From Candidatus Nanopelagicales bacterium (GTDB taxonomy: Bacteria; Actinomycetota; Actinomycetes; S36-B12; GCA-2699445), in NCBI GenBank assembly GCA_029939085.1, contig JAOZTQ010000096.1, positions 1 through 5,876 of the forward strand: a DNA stretch of 5,876 nt, given 5' to 3'. Position 1 is the stretch's first letter; the number at the start of each line of letters is the position of its first letter. Below the pieces are notes generated by a model. It saw only the letters and a program-made list of their open reading frames with translations, was not told where the DNA came from and ran no database searches. Shown piece by piece: positions 5,852 to 5,876 of the stretch. The position numbers were made by a program, and so were the translations under genes.

Positions 5852-5876
5852 GAAAAATCTCCGGTAGTTCAGAGCT

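Overview
The window most likely comes from an aquatic actinobacterium. The strongest evidence is an intact heliorhodopsin at the right end whose core blocks match, as I remember it, the founding heliorhodopsin 48C12 from a freshwater actinobacterial clone. A YibE/F protein with a His-containing N-terminus, a predicted lipoprotein and a base composition near half G+C also fit a moderate-GC Gram-positive aquatic lineage. The genus cannot be read from the sequence. LAYOUT: five complete genes fill the window and four of them encode membrane proteins. (1) 156-1076 (+): an unrecognised seven-helix membrane protein with a lipoprotein-type signal sequence. (2) 1049-2191 (-): a DUF418/YeiB-family membrane protein that overlaps gene 1 tail to tail by 28 bp. 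(3) 2440-3567 (+): a GldA-type glycerol dehydrogenase, divergent from gene 2 across about 250 bp. (4) 3599-4795 (-): a YibE/F-family membrane protein, convergent with gldA across a 31-bp gap. (5) 5069-5851 (+): a heliorhodopsin, divergent from yibE/F across a 273-bp control region that carries two short hairpins and a tight cluster of CTAG palindromes. HOW THE GENES RELATE: strands strictly alternate (+ - + - +), so no two genes share an obvious operon and each probably has its own promoter. The two divergent intergenic regions (2192-2439 and 4796-5068) are the likely control regions. Only gldA has a clear biochemical role, NAD-dependent oxidation of glycerol or reduction of dihydroxyacetone. 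The heliorhodopsin is a light receptor whose cellular output is not settled in the literature. No retinal or carotenoid synthesis gene, rRNA, tRNA, insertion sequence or CRISPR array is visible. MOST NOTEWORTHY: the intact heliorhodopsin with its divergent YibE/F partner and unusual upstream region, and the uncharacterised seven-helix protein with two cysteine pairs predicted on the outer face. I see no clear evidence of a new multi-gene system; the light-receptor/YibE/F pairing is the best candidate to test.
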